Shown here: positions 11,200 through 23,229 of the stretch, in pieces
How the letters are laid out: the number at the start of each line of letters is the position of its first letter
Position numbering within the stretch: position 1 is the first letter of the stretch
Assembly: GCA_037043015.1 (NCBI GenBank)
Contig: CM073323.1
Location: 16,811,758 to 16,875,757 of the forward strand
DNA from: Bryum argenteum
Taxonomy: Eukaryota > Streptophyta > Bryopsida > Bryales > Bryaceae
Length of the DNA stretch: 64,000 nucleotides
Direction: 5' to 3'
Program-made: the position numbers and the translations under genes
Notes under the pieces: generated by a model
The model's database searches: none
The model's input: only the letters and a program-made list of their open reading frames with translations
Told to the model about the DNA's origin: nothing

Positions 11200-13240
11200 T
11201 ATCAAGTAAGGTGGGTTGTGGCTAAATGGAAATAAAACCTTGGAATTCAACAAGCATGAAGTCTTCAATCTTGTTCATCTTGTGGCAATAAATCTTGTTA
11301 ATGATTTACTGAGACTAAAACTAGTTACACATGGTCATGAAACTAGTATATTGAATCCTAACATATTTACCAACCATTTTATAGTAGATTGGAAACTTTA
11401 GTTGCCACACTTAAAATTTAAAGAGTTTTGAGAAGAGTTCTACATGGAGAAAATCAGAAAAAGTTTGGTGTTCATCAATACAAATTTAACACTATTTTGA
11501 GAAGCTCCTTGCAAACGAGATGATAAAGAAGTATCTTCGATGGTTATGTTTCTCACAAGTTTTTGATAAAGTTGTAGAATGTCTCAACTTGAAAAATAAC
11601 ATGATTTTTATTATTTCAACATCATGCTCGATACTTTTAACAATTTTCAATGCCCACATACCCATCATTATTTTCCAAGAATTAGAGTGTAAAACATAAA
11701 TATGTTTCATTTTTGGGTTGATCATTAAGAAAAAGAAAAAAATTGTGATATTAGAAGTGTAGATTTTATAAACTACAAATAAGTACTATATTCTAAATGG
11801 TGGACCTGCCTCTTTGCCTTTACACTATGAGTAGCCTAATATGATTTGTAATATAACTCTACAAGAATCTTTGTTTAACATTTTTTGCAAAATTTAAATT
11901 TTTGTTGTGATAACCCATCAATATGGATGACATAGAATAATATTGCTTTTAGATCTACAATAACCTACTAATATGGTAAAAACCAGTGTGTGGAAGAACC
12001 AGTCATGTGGTGTCTCCAAGCACACTTGAACGTGAACAAAATAATGCTAGGTACAAAAGATTTGGTCACCTGCCCAAAAGATTTTGAAGTAATTTTATTG
12101 CATCGTCTCTTTACACTATTTGTTGAAGCATTCATGACCATTTGAAAATCAACATTTTATTCAACTTTCAGAATTTCCAAGAATTGCATCATTTTTCAAA
12201 CCCTTTACTTGAAGCAAAGCCATGATTTATCATTTTATCAAAACCACATTCCTCACGATAGCAATTATACGCCAATTTACTATTGCCCTTCAAAGCTTGA
12301 ACACTTCGAAAGCTCTTTTAATGCATTACAATTATTTTGCATCGATTCAATATCAAATATGCTAGTTGCAAATCAATTGTAAGAATGTTAAACAGAATAA
12401 ATTACCTTTGAAATCTTAATTGAAATCATAAAATTTTAGATGTGTAATGCTCAATTTCAACCTCACTATACTTTACAACGGACCCTTTGACGCTTTAAGG
12501 AACCAAAGTAATAAATATCATTAATATTAAAAAGATTTGCAAAATGTCTTCTCAACGAATCTAGAAATTGGAATGCTTCAAGTAAATCTTGATAATTTAT
12601 GGGTGCTAGTTGATAGTAGTTAGCTACCAAAAGTAAGAACAAGTCATAAAGTGTCTCAATGCACTTGGCTCCATATAAGATCTTAAATTTGTACATGTGG
12701 TAGCATGTTGTTGTCAGTTACCAAGAAGTATAAGAACAAGTCATAAATTGTCTCCAATACGTTTGGCTTCACCTAAGATCTTAAATCCTCACACGTAGCA
12801 GGTAGTTGTGACCTACCAAGAATCATAAGTACGTGTATGAAGTATCTCCAGTACACGAGACTTCAAGATAAGATCTGGAATCCTCATGTGTGGCAGCAGG
12901 TAGATGTTCGTAATCAAGAAGCGTAAGGAGTAGTCAAAAGCCGTTCAACTACTACGGTTCAATAAAATAATCTACTGCACAAAAGATAAGGCCGGCCGTC
13001 CAAAGATTCTGAGGCGATTTTATTGGATCGTCCCCGTACACAATCTACCACTGTAGCACGTTCATGGCGGGCACTTTGAAAACAACACCATTTAGAATTC
13101 AACCTTTTGGTCAGCCTTTTAGAGTTTCCAAGGGTTGCATGATTTTCAAAACACTCTACCTACAACAAATCCACAATTTAATATTTCACAAAAACCACAT
13201 AAACAATTTTTTGACATCAGCAATTATAAGCCACCTTTCA
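11200..13240 (+). repeat. Large inverted repeat, inner part of left arm
   Basis: In reverse complement this matches about 22950-25031 along its length. For example, the text at 11205-11400 (GTAAGGTGGGTTGTGGCTAA onward) pairs with 24835-25025, that at 12000-12190 with about 23990-24190, and that at 13060-13170 with about 23020-23130. Divergence is clearly more than 10%, with small indels. It contains two related monomers of about 0.9 kb in tandem and an internal 95-bp repeat. No gene is supported. Confidence 0.8.
12580..12960 (+). repeat. Tandem repeat of about 95 bp, left arm
   Basis: Roughly four units, each with GGTAGnnGTT..GCTACCAA, AAGAACAAGTCATAAA.TGTCTC and TAAGATCTTAAAT words. The reversed counterpart is 23230-23620. 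Units differ from each other by about a fifth. Confidence 0.65.
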
Positions 13241-14190
13241 ACGCGTCCTTGTTATGGGTTAATAATTTGTCCTTATACAAATGATTTAGTTCCAATCTAT
13301 TTAGGCAGGTTTAGGTTAATCAAGAGAATCTAGTATCCCAACTATTTTACTTGAAAGCTAGTCTTTTATTCACTTAGAAGACTATAGGCAATTCATACAT
13401 AGAGATTCTACTATCTAGACTATCCCACTCATAGGACAATAATTTATTTGTGCAAAGAGAATCATTTATTCCAATTGACTTAGTCAGAAGAATGTTGTTA
13501 ATTTATATGGAGAGAATTTTGTATCCTCACTGTCTGAGTCAGAGGACAATTGTTCTTTCATTCATAGGGAAGCTTGTATCCACATTGTCCAGGTTATAGA
13601 ACAATTGTTATTTGATCCATAGAGAATCATGTATCCAAATTGTCCTAATCATAGGACAACTGTTATCTGGTCCATAGAAAATTTTGTACCTAGACTGTTG
13701 GAGTCATGGGACAATTGTTATTTCATTCGTAAAGAAGCTTGTATCCGGACTGTCCAAGTCGTAGGACAATTGTTAACTCATCTATAGGGAATCTTATACC
13801 CAAACAGTTCTGATCATAGGATGATTGTTATTTCAGTCATATAGAATCTTGTATCCAGACTTGTCGCCAATCATAAAGGGATAGTCATACAACAATACTT
13901 AATTCATACAAAGAGAACTTTATATCCAAACTATCTCAATCGTACAACAATAATTCATTTCACATAAAGAATTTGGTTTTGCAAATTTTCTTAGTCACAA
14001 GATAATACTTTATCTATATATAGAAAATCCAATCTTCAATCTACCTTAATCACAAGGTGATAGTTTATTCATTTAAAGGAACTCTAATTGCCAATCATAA
14101 AAAGATGATTTTTCCATAAAGAGAAAATCGAGCTTCAATCTCTCTCAATCATGGGAGGATAATTATATATAGAGAGAGAATCTATATTTG
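13240..14190 (+). repeat. Satellite block C (about 55-bp units)
   Basis: Same 55-bp family. GACAATTGTTATTTCATTC recurs about once per unit between 13540 and 13850. It joins the inverted-repeat arm directly at about 13235, at the word TCCTTGTTATGGGTTAAT that also starts block B material. Confidence 0.8.
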
Positions 14191-14880
14191 TCTTGTTACT
14201 CTGTATTTGCAATATGGTCAAAACAATTAGAAATGTGGTTGATTAGTAGGAGAACACATTTTGTAGTTTAGAAAATAAGGTAATACCAACTCAACAATTT
14301 GTAAGAAATGATGTTTCAATATAATATAATAAATTCAATATAATAAGACTTAATATAATAAATTTAAATTCTCTTGTAATTATGACTAAATTTTTAATAA
14401 GTTACGTATGATTGTGTATATCCTTTTACTAACTTTGTAAGTTCATAAAAATAAAAGATAAGAAAGTAACTTGCATAATATGACATAATATTTAACTTGA
14501 ATCCAAGTAGACTATTATCTACATGTTATGTATCTTTATCACTACCATCTTCATTTGTTTTGACAATGTATATCAGAAATTGACTAAGAGAATTACAAGC
14601 AACCCTCACACCCTCCGTGCCCTTCTAAAAAAATATGGACAGTTGCGAATGCTACTCATCATAAAGCAATACCAAATTCTTATTAGTTTAGAACCCACTC
14701 TCCAAATTACTCCAAATTACTCAGAAAGATAATTTTATCATGTTTATATATCAAAAATTCTTTAAAACTACAAGCTTGAATGAAATTTTGTGGATTGCAA
14801 ATAAAACAAGATCCACCCAACTTCTTCATTACACTAACATTCTAATATTAGACATGGTAATCCTTTGAAATTTCGGATTA
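14190..14880 (+). repeat. Right flank of satellite block C
   Basis: Matches 2211-2800 in its first half. Its second half (14790-14960), with GCAAATAAAACAAGAT and GGGCTGATGAAAGGTAG.TCCGGAATGACC, matches 18725-18860 after block D. Blocks C and D with their flanks are therefore a direct segmental duplication. Confidence 0.65.
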
Positions 14881-15009
14881 ATAAAAAAATAATGAACAAT
14901 TGGACAATTAGGGGCTGATGAAAGGTAGATCCGGAATGACCTTGACTTGCAAAAATACTGCAAAAAATAGTGGTATGGTGCCCAAGGAACAATCATTCTA
15001 TGAAATCTT

Positions 15010-15410
15010 CCACCATGGCTTGGGGGGCTTACGGAATTTAGGAAGATGAATTGGAAACTTCCCAAATCTAAGAAGTTTCCAGAGTAAGACCCTAAAAGCA
15101 GCCATAGGACCTTGTGGAAGCTTAAGGAGCATCATGCATTTAGGAAGGTGAGGCGGGAACATTCTGAAATTAAGAAGGGGAAGTGAAAGGTTCCGAAAAC
15201 AAGACAATCTACATGAAAGCTTGGAAACTCCCAGAATCTAGTAGAAACTTCTTGGAACTAGTTAAAGGTTCTAGAATCTTCTAGAAACTTAAACTCACAA
15301 ACTATACTAAATAAACAAACTCTGGAGATTTCTTAAAATAATAGTTGATCACGGTAAACTGGATGCGGATGACACCCGGTATGGCACATCCGTGACAACA
15401 CCCATTAAAG
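15010..15410 (-). other. Region rich in heat-shock-element-like repeats, possible LTR remnant
   Basis: TTCTAGAATCTTCTAGAA at 15269-15286 is a perfect four-part inverted nGAAn array. Further GAA/TTC pairs lie at about 15050-15090 and 15220-15260. Read on the minus strand the region begins near 15400 with TGTTGTCACGGATGTGCC, an opening reminiscent of some Gypsy LTRs. No internal coding part or second LTR was found, so a solo LTR remnant is only a possibility. Confidence 0.3.
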
Positions 15411-15574
15411 ATCTTAGGCAAAATTATCAATTTTAATCTCTTCAAATGGGCTACCCAAAATTTCAAAACCCGTTTAGATATATCAAGGACACTAATGGAT
15501 TCTAATCCGAGTCTACTTTGAGTGGTAAAACCATTGACCTACTCAGATGTATATTACAAACACACATGGATTAG

Positions 15575-17040
15575 AGTGCGAATGGTGGTTTGGACTATTT
15601 TTCCTTGACTTTCTTTTTCTTTTTCTACTAATACAAGGCTATTATTTGGGACAATGAATTCTTTCATGGATTTTTGTTGGTAGAAGGGTGTTATTGAAAT
15701 GAATAACTTTCTCGTTAGAAATTTACTTTGATGTAGTAGTTGTGTTGGTAAAATTTATAGTCAAAAGTGAAAATTAATAAACATTTGTAACCTCTCTTTA
15801 GTACTGATATGTTATGTTCTTGCAATATATGAGGATTTATTAATCAAAATTTAGTTTATGTGACCTACAATAATCCTACTACATGATAGTAAGATTAAGA
15901 TATATATGACTTACCTTCACTTTTATGTGATACTTTTGTGAAAGCTTATCTTTTGGGTAAAAAATTGGCTTGGGACATTTAGGGGCAAACATAAATAACA
16001 TGGATCTTGAGGAGCAATCTCTAACCTCAATTCCATTAAAATGGCACTATGCCATGTGCCATTTTGTCACACTAGATCTTACATTTGTGCTTATACAAAA
16101 TGGTGTATTTTGTAGTATCACAATTATTTTTGTAATATCACTTCTTTATATACATTGTCGCTCATTTTCCCTAATATCACCTTAAAATTTTGTTACATCA
16201 CATGATTTTTGAACTGCAGTTCAGAAAGTTGAGGTGTGCCATTTTACCGGAATAATGCCATTTTAGAAGAATTGGGGATCTCTCCTTCATCGCCATTGGA
16301 TTTCTACTTTGCTTTGTTTAGTAAGCTTTGATTTCACTTTAAATCTAGTTATTGTGGTAGAGAACTTCAACACATTCAAGATGTGAGGAATTATGTCACT
16401 AATGACTGTCCGAAGGGGTCTAGATTTGGACATTTTTTCTTTTGTAAACTTTGGGGCCACTTTTGACATTGCGAGGCAATTATTTGTGGAACAAAGTATT
16501 TCTTCAGCGCTTTTTTGGTTTAAGGGTGTTATTGAGATGAAAGGTAAACAACTTCCTAGTTGGTGATATTTTTATGGCTATATTTCCTTGTAGTAGCTTA
16601 CTAGCTTCAATACTTTTAAGTCAAAATCATGAAATCTAGTGATCTTTTTTGAGTGCTAATATGTTATAATTTTGCAATATATGTGCCCTTATGACTAAGA
16701 TTTTGACCCACATCACCTACACTAAGTCTACTACCAAACATATATGGTTGAGATCTACATAGCTTATTGTCATTTCTATCTATGACATTTATTTAAACAT
16801 CTGATTTTTGGCTATAAATGGGTTGAGGCTTTGAGGGGTTGAAGTTGTGTTAAGCAAGGAATTGTTTGTTTTACTTTTATCACATTAATTTATTTATAAT
16901 ATTATAAAGTTGAAACATTTTCCACAACTAGAAAGTTGAATGGAAAAACTTGTTATACGCTTCAAAACATGTTATACGCTAGGATACATTTACTCTTAGA
17001 GTTTGAATGTGTAGTAAAGAGAAATCTACTCAAAATTGAC
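15575..17040 (+). repeat. Left flank of the satellite unit, copy 2
   Basis: Second copy of the 3350-4450 sequence, with small indels and one 255-bp insertion (16023-16277). It precedes satellite block D as copy 1 precedes block B. Confidence 0.65.
16023..16277. mobile_element. 255-bp MITE with inverted ends
   Basis: The left end reads AACCTCAATTCC..TAAAATGGCA and the right end, reversed, reads CCCCAATTCTTCTAAAATGG, giving imperfect inverted ends of about 22 bp. ATCTCT flanks both sides (16017-16022 and 16278-16283). The paralogous sequence at about 3730-3745 lacks the insert. It has no coding capacity, and the superfamily is uncertain. Confidence 0.7.
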
Positions 17041-17269
17041 GTAAACTCTCATATTCTTAAAAGCTTCAGCAAAACAATTTGATTTCAATAAGTCAACTCC
17101 AAAGTCCTTCAAAAATGGAGATTTCTAGTTTTTTTCTTTTTCTTTTTTCTTTTTTCAAAGTAGTTGAGGGTCAAGACAAATCCTCACCATTTGAATTTTC
17201 TATATGATGTTTTTCTATATTCACAATGAGCGTGTAGAGATTTCTACCTCTACTCTGCCTTAGTGATAA

Positions 17270-18490
17270 AATAATGATTTAGCTATGCACAACCCCTTTA
17301 GTTTTCACTTTGTGTCAATCATATGGAGATACTTTATGCAAGTAAAGTATATTTAATATCTAGTATGTCTTACTCATGGAGAGATACTTCATGTATACAA
17401 GGAGTATCAAGTTTGAAGCATGTCTTAATCATAGGGTGATAATTTACCCCTATATAGAGAATCCTCTTTCCAAGGTGTCCTAGTTATGGATCAATAGATT
17501 GTTCATATACAAATGATTTAAGTTATAGTTTGCCGCAGTCATAGGCAAACACTTTCTGTAAATAAAGAGACTCTAGTATTCCAACTATCTCAGTTAAAAG
17601 CTAGTCGTTTATTCAGTTAAATGAATATAGTCTATTCACACACACACACAGATTCTTTTATCTAGACAACAATTTATTTGTATTGAGAGAATCATGTATT
17701 CAAATTGCTTCAATCACAAGAATGTAGTAATTCATATAGAGAGAATCTCGTATGAAGATTGTTCCACTAATAGACAGGTAAATTGTTATTTCACTCATAA
17801 AGAATCTCGTATCCATATTGTTCCACAAATAGACATGGCAGTTGTTATTTCAGTCACTGAGAATCTTATATCCAGACTGTCCGAGCTGAAGGACAATTGT
17901 TATTTCACTCATGAAGACTCTCGTATCCAGACTGTTCCATTGACAACTGGACAACTGGACGACTGTTACTTCAATCGTGGAGAATCTTATATCCCGAGTG
18001 TCCCAGACACCGAACAATCGTTATTCCACTAATGAAGAATCTCGTATACAGACTGTTCCACTGATAGACAGGACAAACGGACAACTGTTACTTCAATCGT
18101 AGAGAATCTTACATCCCGACTGTCCCAATCATGGGACAATTGTAATTTTACTCATATAGAATATTTTATTGAGATTGTCCCCATTCAGAAAGGGATAGTT
18201 ATACATCAATACTTTATTAATACAAAGAGGACTTCATGTATAAACTATCTCAGCTATACAACAATAATTCTTTGTACATAGAGAATTTGGTTCTTAAATT
18301 GTCTCGGTCACAAGAAAACACTCTATCTACATTTAGAGAATCGAGTTTTTAATATGCCTTAATCACAAGGTAATAATTTATTCATATATAGAAACTCTAA
18401 TCGACAATCATAAAAAGATTATTCATCCATATAGATAAAATGGAGTTTCAATCCCTCAATCATGGGAGGGTACATTGTAGATATCGAGAG
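17270..18490 (+). repeat. Satellite block D (about 55-bp units, irregular)
   Basis: Same family, with more irregular unit lengths. Between 17750 and 18110 units contain an added ATAGACAGG-type stretch and alternate between GTCCCA and GTTCCA. The 112-codon frame at 17694-18032 is carried by the repeat and is not a gene. Confidence 0.8.
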
Positions 18491-18865
18491 AATTTATATT
18501 TGTCTTATTACTCTTTGTATTTGCAATATGGTCAAAACTATTTAAGATGTGGTAGATTAGTAGAACACATTCTGTAGTTTAGAAAATCAAATAAGACCAA
18601 CTCCACAATATGCAAGAACTGATATTGCAATTAACTTAAACGTAAGATAATAGAATTGAATTCCCTTGTAATTATAATTGAAATTCAACATGTATACTAA
18701 AAACTCATATACCTCTTTCATGGATTGCAAATAAAACAAGATTCACCCAACTAGACATACTAACCCTTTGAAATTCCCAACTGACCAAAAAGTGATCACT
18801 TGAACAATCTAGGGCTGATGAAAGGTAGGTCCGGAATGACCTTGACTTGCGCAGGGGAGAACCAT
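18490..18865 (+). repeat. Right flank of satellite block D
   Basis: Same words as the block C flank: GCAAATAAAACAAGATTC and GGGCTGATGAAAGGTAGGTC. This is the boundary of repeat DNA on the kelch-gene side. Confidence 0.6.
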
Positions 18866-19740
18866 TTCGGTGGGAAGAATAAAATGGAAACCTAGATTGC
18901 AAGCAAGATTACCTCCATTCGGTTGACTGATGCTGGAGGGGCTAAAATTACCGTGAATCAAGGAATGACAACAAAGCGGTTGAATAAAAAGAGTAGGTAG
19001 ATCCTTACATATCATGGGGGAATCTTCCACAATGATTTTTCCGTCATGATTGTCATTCCCAAGAGTTAAATGAGGCAAGCACTTTGAATATATTTTCAAA
19101 ACATGGAGCAGCAGCTTTGAATGTAGAGCAGCTTTGCTTCATGTCTATATTTAATCTACCCCATGCTTGCGGTATAACCCACGATGATGCTGAGGAACGT
19201 ACCCAGAATCTCCACTCTCCCCTAATTTTAGTCTCTGCAACTTTGCTATCAATGAATACAAGGAATACACCATCGCCATTCACGTGCAGTAAATCTACTA
19301 AACTGGGAGATAGAGCCATCATCACAACAATTGGGAGGCAAGAAAAGTGGCATTCAAGTGCGAGAGAGAGAGGCAGAGTGAACGAAAGTAACCCTCAGAA
19401 ATAGACATTTCAGCAGGCCGGAAAAAGGGGATCCTCTGTACACTTTCATTTACAAACCTATGAAGTTGAAACATAAACAGATTTTTTTGTGTCAACAGCA
19501 CGACACATAACAGTACCCCTACGGTGACCAGCAGCAAAAGGTAGTAAGTAAAACGGTGGTACCAGCTAACCTAGCAGAAGGAGGAAACGACAACAGGTGA
19601 CGAATGGGTATTGTGTTTCCACTCCGCAGTATTAATAGTATATAGAGGATAATAGTAGTAGTAGTAGTCGTAGTAGTAGTAGAACTAGGGGACACGACAC
19701 ACTGCTGGTGGTTGTCAGTGGTGACTGCCATTGCAATACA
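18866..19740. other. Intergenic, no gene seen
   Basis: Less repetitive and more GC-rich than the DNA to the left. It has a degenerate AGT/TAG microsatellite at 19651-19683. Open frames on both strands are short and overlapping. It may hold the distal downstream region of the kelch gene, but no transcript end can be fixed. Confidence 0.4.
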
Positions 19741-20456
19741 AGAATCTACAGGGAAACCTAAACCTAATCGGCTCAGAGAAAGTGGGGGGGGGGAGAGAGA
19801 GAGAGAGAGAAGAAGCTTCTTGTATACTTACCCACCTGAACAGAGGTGGTGCGTCCCGAATAGGAATGAGGGGGGGGGGGGGCAGGTTTGAAACTCAGGT
19901 GAGTTTCGAAACCCAACAAATAGTGAGTGTTTGTTTTGTGTCTCTGCGGGCCCAGCAGCAAAACCAAATAAGCGGAGTGTTTTTTCTTTGGTGTCGCAAT
20001 ACAAAATCCTGGAAAGAATAGCAATTCTGCTCTCCTCTATACAAATTGAGAATTCTCCCGGAGGCCAGTGTTTGCATCTCCAGCAAACCTACAAACAATT
20101 CGACGACAATCGTACAGAATGCAGAAGCTTAGCTTATTTCAGGCTGACCTCTGTAGATCCAGACCACCACCTTCTTCCTCATCCCTGGTAGCTCGATTTC
20201 TTCCGGCGACGACCGACCACCTTCATCCCCTTCATTCTCTTCCTTTCCCTTTCTTACTACCTCCAAGAAAACTCCAGTGCACAGATATTTGAGTTTTCCG
20301 ACGAATCTTGCAAAGTACAACCTTACCAATGCTCGCTCTGGATTGACCGGCCAGTCGAATGCTGCTACCTCCTTTTCCATCCTTCCTTCCTTCCCTGTGT
20401 GTTGTGTTGAGCTCCCCACCAGGGATGCAGAGATTGAGCCTTGCTGAGATGTGATA
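19740..20456 (-). other. Downstream region of the kelch gene, probably 3' UTR in part
   Basis: Follows the kelch stop codon on the minus strand. Contains a GA-rich stretch and a G8 run at about 19786-19810 and a longer G run at about 19870-19882. No second coding region is supported. Confidence 0.4.
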
Positions 20457-21932
20457 TCATACTATCATAACTGCGCAGTTGTAGATGAAGCCGCTAGTGT
20501 TGGGAAGCTGGCCGACTTGACGCCAGCCGTCTCCGTTCTGTACTGGCGGTGGTGGAGGTAGCCATGCGTGGATCTGATCGCAGAATGTGCCGTTCCCTAA
20601 GTTACTGGATCCGCCGATGACGAAAATCTCGTCGCCCACAGCCTTGAACCCCAGTCCCCATCCGTTGGAGTCCACACTACGCGATGGCACAGGCCCTAAG
20701 GGTTTCCATGTATTCGTTCCTTTGTGATACGCATTCAGGATCATGGTGCTAGCATCGGCTGCGTAGAGCTCGTCTTTCACTACTGCCAACAATGGAGGTG
20801 CTGTTTGACCTGGGGATTGTGTCCGAGCCGCCGGCCACATATTGTCTATTGTCACCCACCTGTTCTCAACCTCATCGTAATACTCCCCCGATGTCAGTGC
20901 TTGCCGCTCGCTACCCTGACCCCCTATCACGAAAAATTTATTGTCCATTATACACCCGGAGCACCATTTGCGATTCTCCCTGAGATCGGGAAGAGACTCC
21001 CACTGTCCTGTGAGTGAGTTGTAGCGCTCGGCCGACCTTAAGACCGTGCCCTCGCTTGACCCTCCGGCGAAATACGCGTAATTTCCATGACTAGCGGATG
21101 CGAAAAGACAGCGACCTTTCAACATCTTCTCCGCCTTGCTCCACACGTTCGTGTGCAGATCATACCTCCACACTGTTGGGCCCGTGTAGCTCTGCCCAGT
21201 GACGAGTAGATGTGTCCCCGCGACCGCGGACTCCTTGTCACAGCTGTCGAAGGTGTAATCGCAAGGGCACGGCGGCAGACGCCTCCACCTGTTGTGCACG
21301 GGGTCGAAGGCCCGCCACTGCGCTTGGCGCTGTTGTCCTCCACTCGCGAGCAGAAACACCCACGTTTCTTTCACGCCTCCAAGCTTCCGCATCTCCAGCA
21401 CCTCGTTCAAGGTCCCTGTCCCCGACAAATACTTCTTCCATTTCCTACACACCCCTTTCAGTGGGTGATGAAACGAAAGGGGCACGAGTGATAAACACAC
21501 CAACGCCAGCGAATCCACCAGCCCGGGGATGAGCGCGTCCTCACGCGGCGACCCGGCCACCCCCGCTACCTCCTCGTCGACAACAGGCAACAGCTCGACG
21601 TCGGTACCGCCCGTGGAGCTTTCGCTCACATCGATGCGATGATTGCTGCTGTTGCTAACCTCCGCGAGCGTCTCTGAAGACTCAGCACCACCGGCCTCGC
21701 CGGAGGTCGGAATATTCCCACTACCACCACCACCACCAGCCGGAGCCTTCTTCAGAGGCTTCTTCTTCTTGTGATTACGACGCCCATTCCCGCACGATCT
21801 AGTACTAGTCGATTCATTGGTACCCGTTAACATGGCAGTAGCCATCTCCACGTTGTCGATGCTGTCGTGACCACTGCTGCTGGTGCTACTGAGGCTCCCC
21901 TTCCGCTTCCTCCGTATAGGCTGCCTTTCCAT
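20457..21932 (-). CDS. F-box/kelch-repeat protein
   Basis: A complete, intronless 491-residue frame. Residues 1-130 are low-complexity, with a basic stretch RRNHKKKKPLKK (51-62) that could be a nuclear signal, and Gly and Ser runs. Residues about 134-180 (LIPGLVDSLALVCLSLVP..VCRKWKKYLSG) are a diverged F-box, the part that binds SKP1 in SCF ubiquitin ligases. Residues about 185-480 are kelch blades with repeated GG and Y..L..W marks (YAYFAGGSSEG, FFVIGGQGS, IFVIGGSSNLG), which form a propeller that binds a substrate. It resembles the plant SKIP11/At1g74510/At5g60570 group, whose coding parts are also usually one exon. The likely role is an SCF adaptor, but the substrate is unknown. It lies alone between the arms of the large inverted repeat. 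The start is the first ATG of the frame (ATGGAAAGG), and the upstream DNA becomes non-coding and repetitive. Confidence 0.93.
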   Translation of the reverse strand: MERQPIRRKRKGSLSSTSSSGHDSIDNVEMATAMLTGTNESTSTRSCGNGRRNHKKKKPLKKAPAGGGGGSGNIPTSGEAGGAESSETLAEVSNSSNHRIDVSESSTGGTDVELLPVVDEEVAGVAGSPREDALIPGLVDSLALVCLSLVPLSFHHPLKGVCRKWKKYLSGTGTLNEVLEMRKLGGVKETWVFLLASGGQQRQAQWRAFDPVHNRWRRLPPCPCDYTFDSCDKESAVAGTHLLVTGQSYTGPTVWRYDLHTNVWSKAEKMLKGRCLFASASHGNYAYFAGGSSEGTVLRSAERYNSLTGQWESLPDLRENRKWCSGCIMDNKFFVIGGQGSERQALTSGEYYDEVENRWVTIDNMWPAARTQSPGQTAPPLLAVVKDELYAADASTMILNAYHKGTNTWKPLGPVPSRSVDSNGWGLGFKAVGDEIFVIGGSSNLGNGTFCDQIHAWLPPPPPVQNGDGWRQVGQLPNTSGFIYNCAVMIV

Positions 21933-22660
21933 AAGACAGAGGGCTCCCGCGGCTCGCAGCCGCCCCTCCCTATCTAACCCAGTCTACAGAGCTCGTCGAT
22001 CTCACGGGACACCAAACCCTCGCAGGCCACACAATCATCAAACCCTAGCAATCTGCAACAGCATCCGATGCCAGCTCGCCTCCATCGCCCACATCCCCAC
22101 CAGCCGCCAAGGACCCAAAACACAGACACACACAGGGAAGCGGTTGCAAGAGCTCGGACCCCACGAAGAGGCTATGTCGAGGAGTGCGAGGGGAAATGGG
22201 TAACAATGAGAATGGAATGGAGAGGAGAGGGGAGAGAATGGAATGGGAATAGAATGGAGTGGAGTGGAGTGGGGCGCCGTGAGAGGGCGCTTGAGCCGGC
22301 AAAGGCAGGCAGAGCGCGAGAAGTGGCGAGAGTGCAAGGTAAAGGGTGGCAAGGCAAGGCAAGGCAAAGGAAAGGGGGCCAGGCCAGGCAAGGGAAGGCC
22401 AAAGCAAGCAACACGGCTGGACAGAGTGAGGCCTCACCTGCACAAGCTACTAGTGCGTCGTCGTCGTCACCACTTTTTTCCAGGCCTCCCTCCTCCCCTT
22501 CCCCTACTTCCCCCTACTTCCCTCCCGTCCTCTCGGGCAGCACGTCAAATAAAGGTCCCCTTCCCTTTGGACGGAGCCCCCTCTGCCCGCCCCCTTCCTC
22601 TCAGCCTGCCCACTTTTCGCTGCATCCCAAACCGTCCCACACCCCCTAACAATTCTCTCT
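21933..22660 (-). promoter_or_regulatory. 5' leader and promoter region of the kelch gene
   Basis: A GC-rich island that falls abruptly to AT-rich DNA at about 22660. On the gene strand it is strongly pyrimidine-rich: the plus strand shows repeated GGAATGGA/GAGTGGAGTG (about 22205-22270) and GGCAAGGCAAGGCAA (about 22345-22370). CT-rich tracts next to starts are common plant core-promoter and leader elements. No clear TATA box was found. The overlapping long frames here come from composition. Confidence 0.45.
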
Positions 22661-23229
22661 TTCTTTTTTTCTATTTTTTATTTTTAATTATGTATAATCA
22701 TTTGATAGTTTAGCAATCTCTTGAGAAAACGTTTCACAATTCAATTTTTGAATGCAACATTTATTACTTTGCTTCCTTGATGTCTTGTACGTGTCCGTTG
22801 TAAAGAAGAGTGAGATTGTAATTCAACATTTCATGATTGTGAAGGTGATTTATTATTTTTAGCATTGTTGCAACATGTATAATAATATCGGAGTGATGCA
22901 AAGTTTAATGGTAATGGAGTAGAAGGTTTCAAGAGTTGGAAGGTAATATTGAAGTAGATGAAAATTGTTGATGTGAGCAATTTGTTTATGTGGTTCCTAT
23001 GAAGTAAAAAAAATTTGGCTTTGCTGGAAGTAAAGTGTTTTGAAACATTATGTGACCCTTGGAAACTCTGAAAGGTTGACCGGAAGGTTGAATTTCAAAT
23101 GGCGTTGTTTTGAAACTGCCCGCCATGAACGTGCTACAGTCGTAGATCGTGTCCAGGAGACGATCCAATAAAATCGCCTCAGACGGCCGGCCTTATCGTT
23201 TGTACAGGAGATTATTTTATTGAACCGTA

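Noticed and set aside
17694-18032. 112-codon open frame in satellite block D
   Set aside because: It follows the 55-bp repeat register throughout. The repeated peptide text comes from the DNA repeat.
19053-19404. Overlapping frames at 19053-19404
   Set aside because: Two strands give similar lengths, no domain is seen and the region has no coding-like composition.
22038-22713. Long overlapping frames upstream of the kelch gene
   Set aside because: They occur on both strands in biased simple sequence, have no domains and overlap one another.
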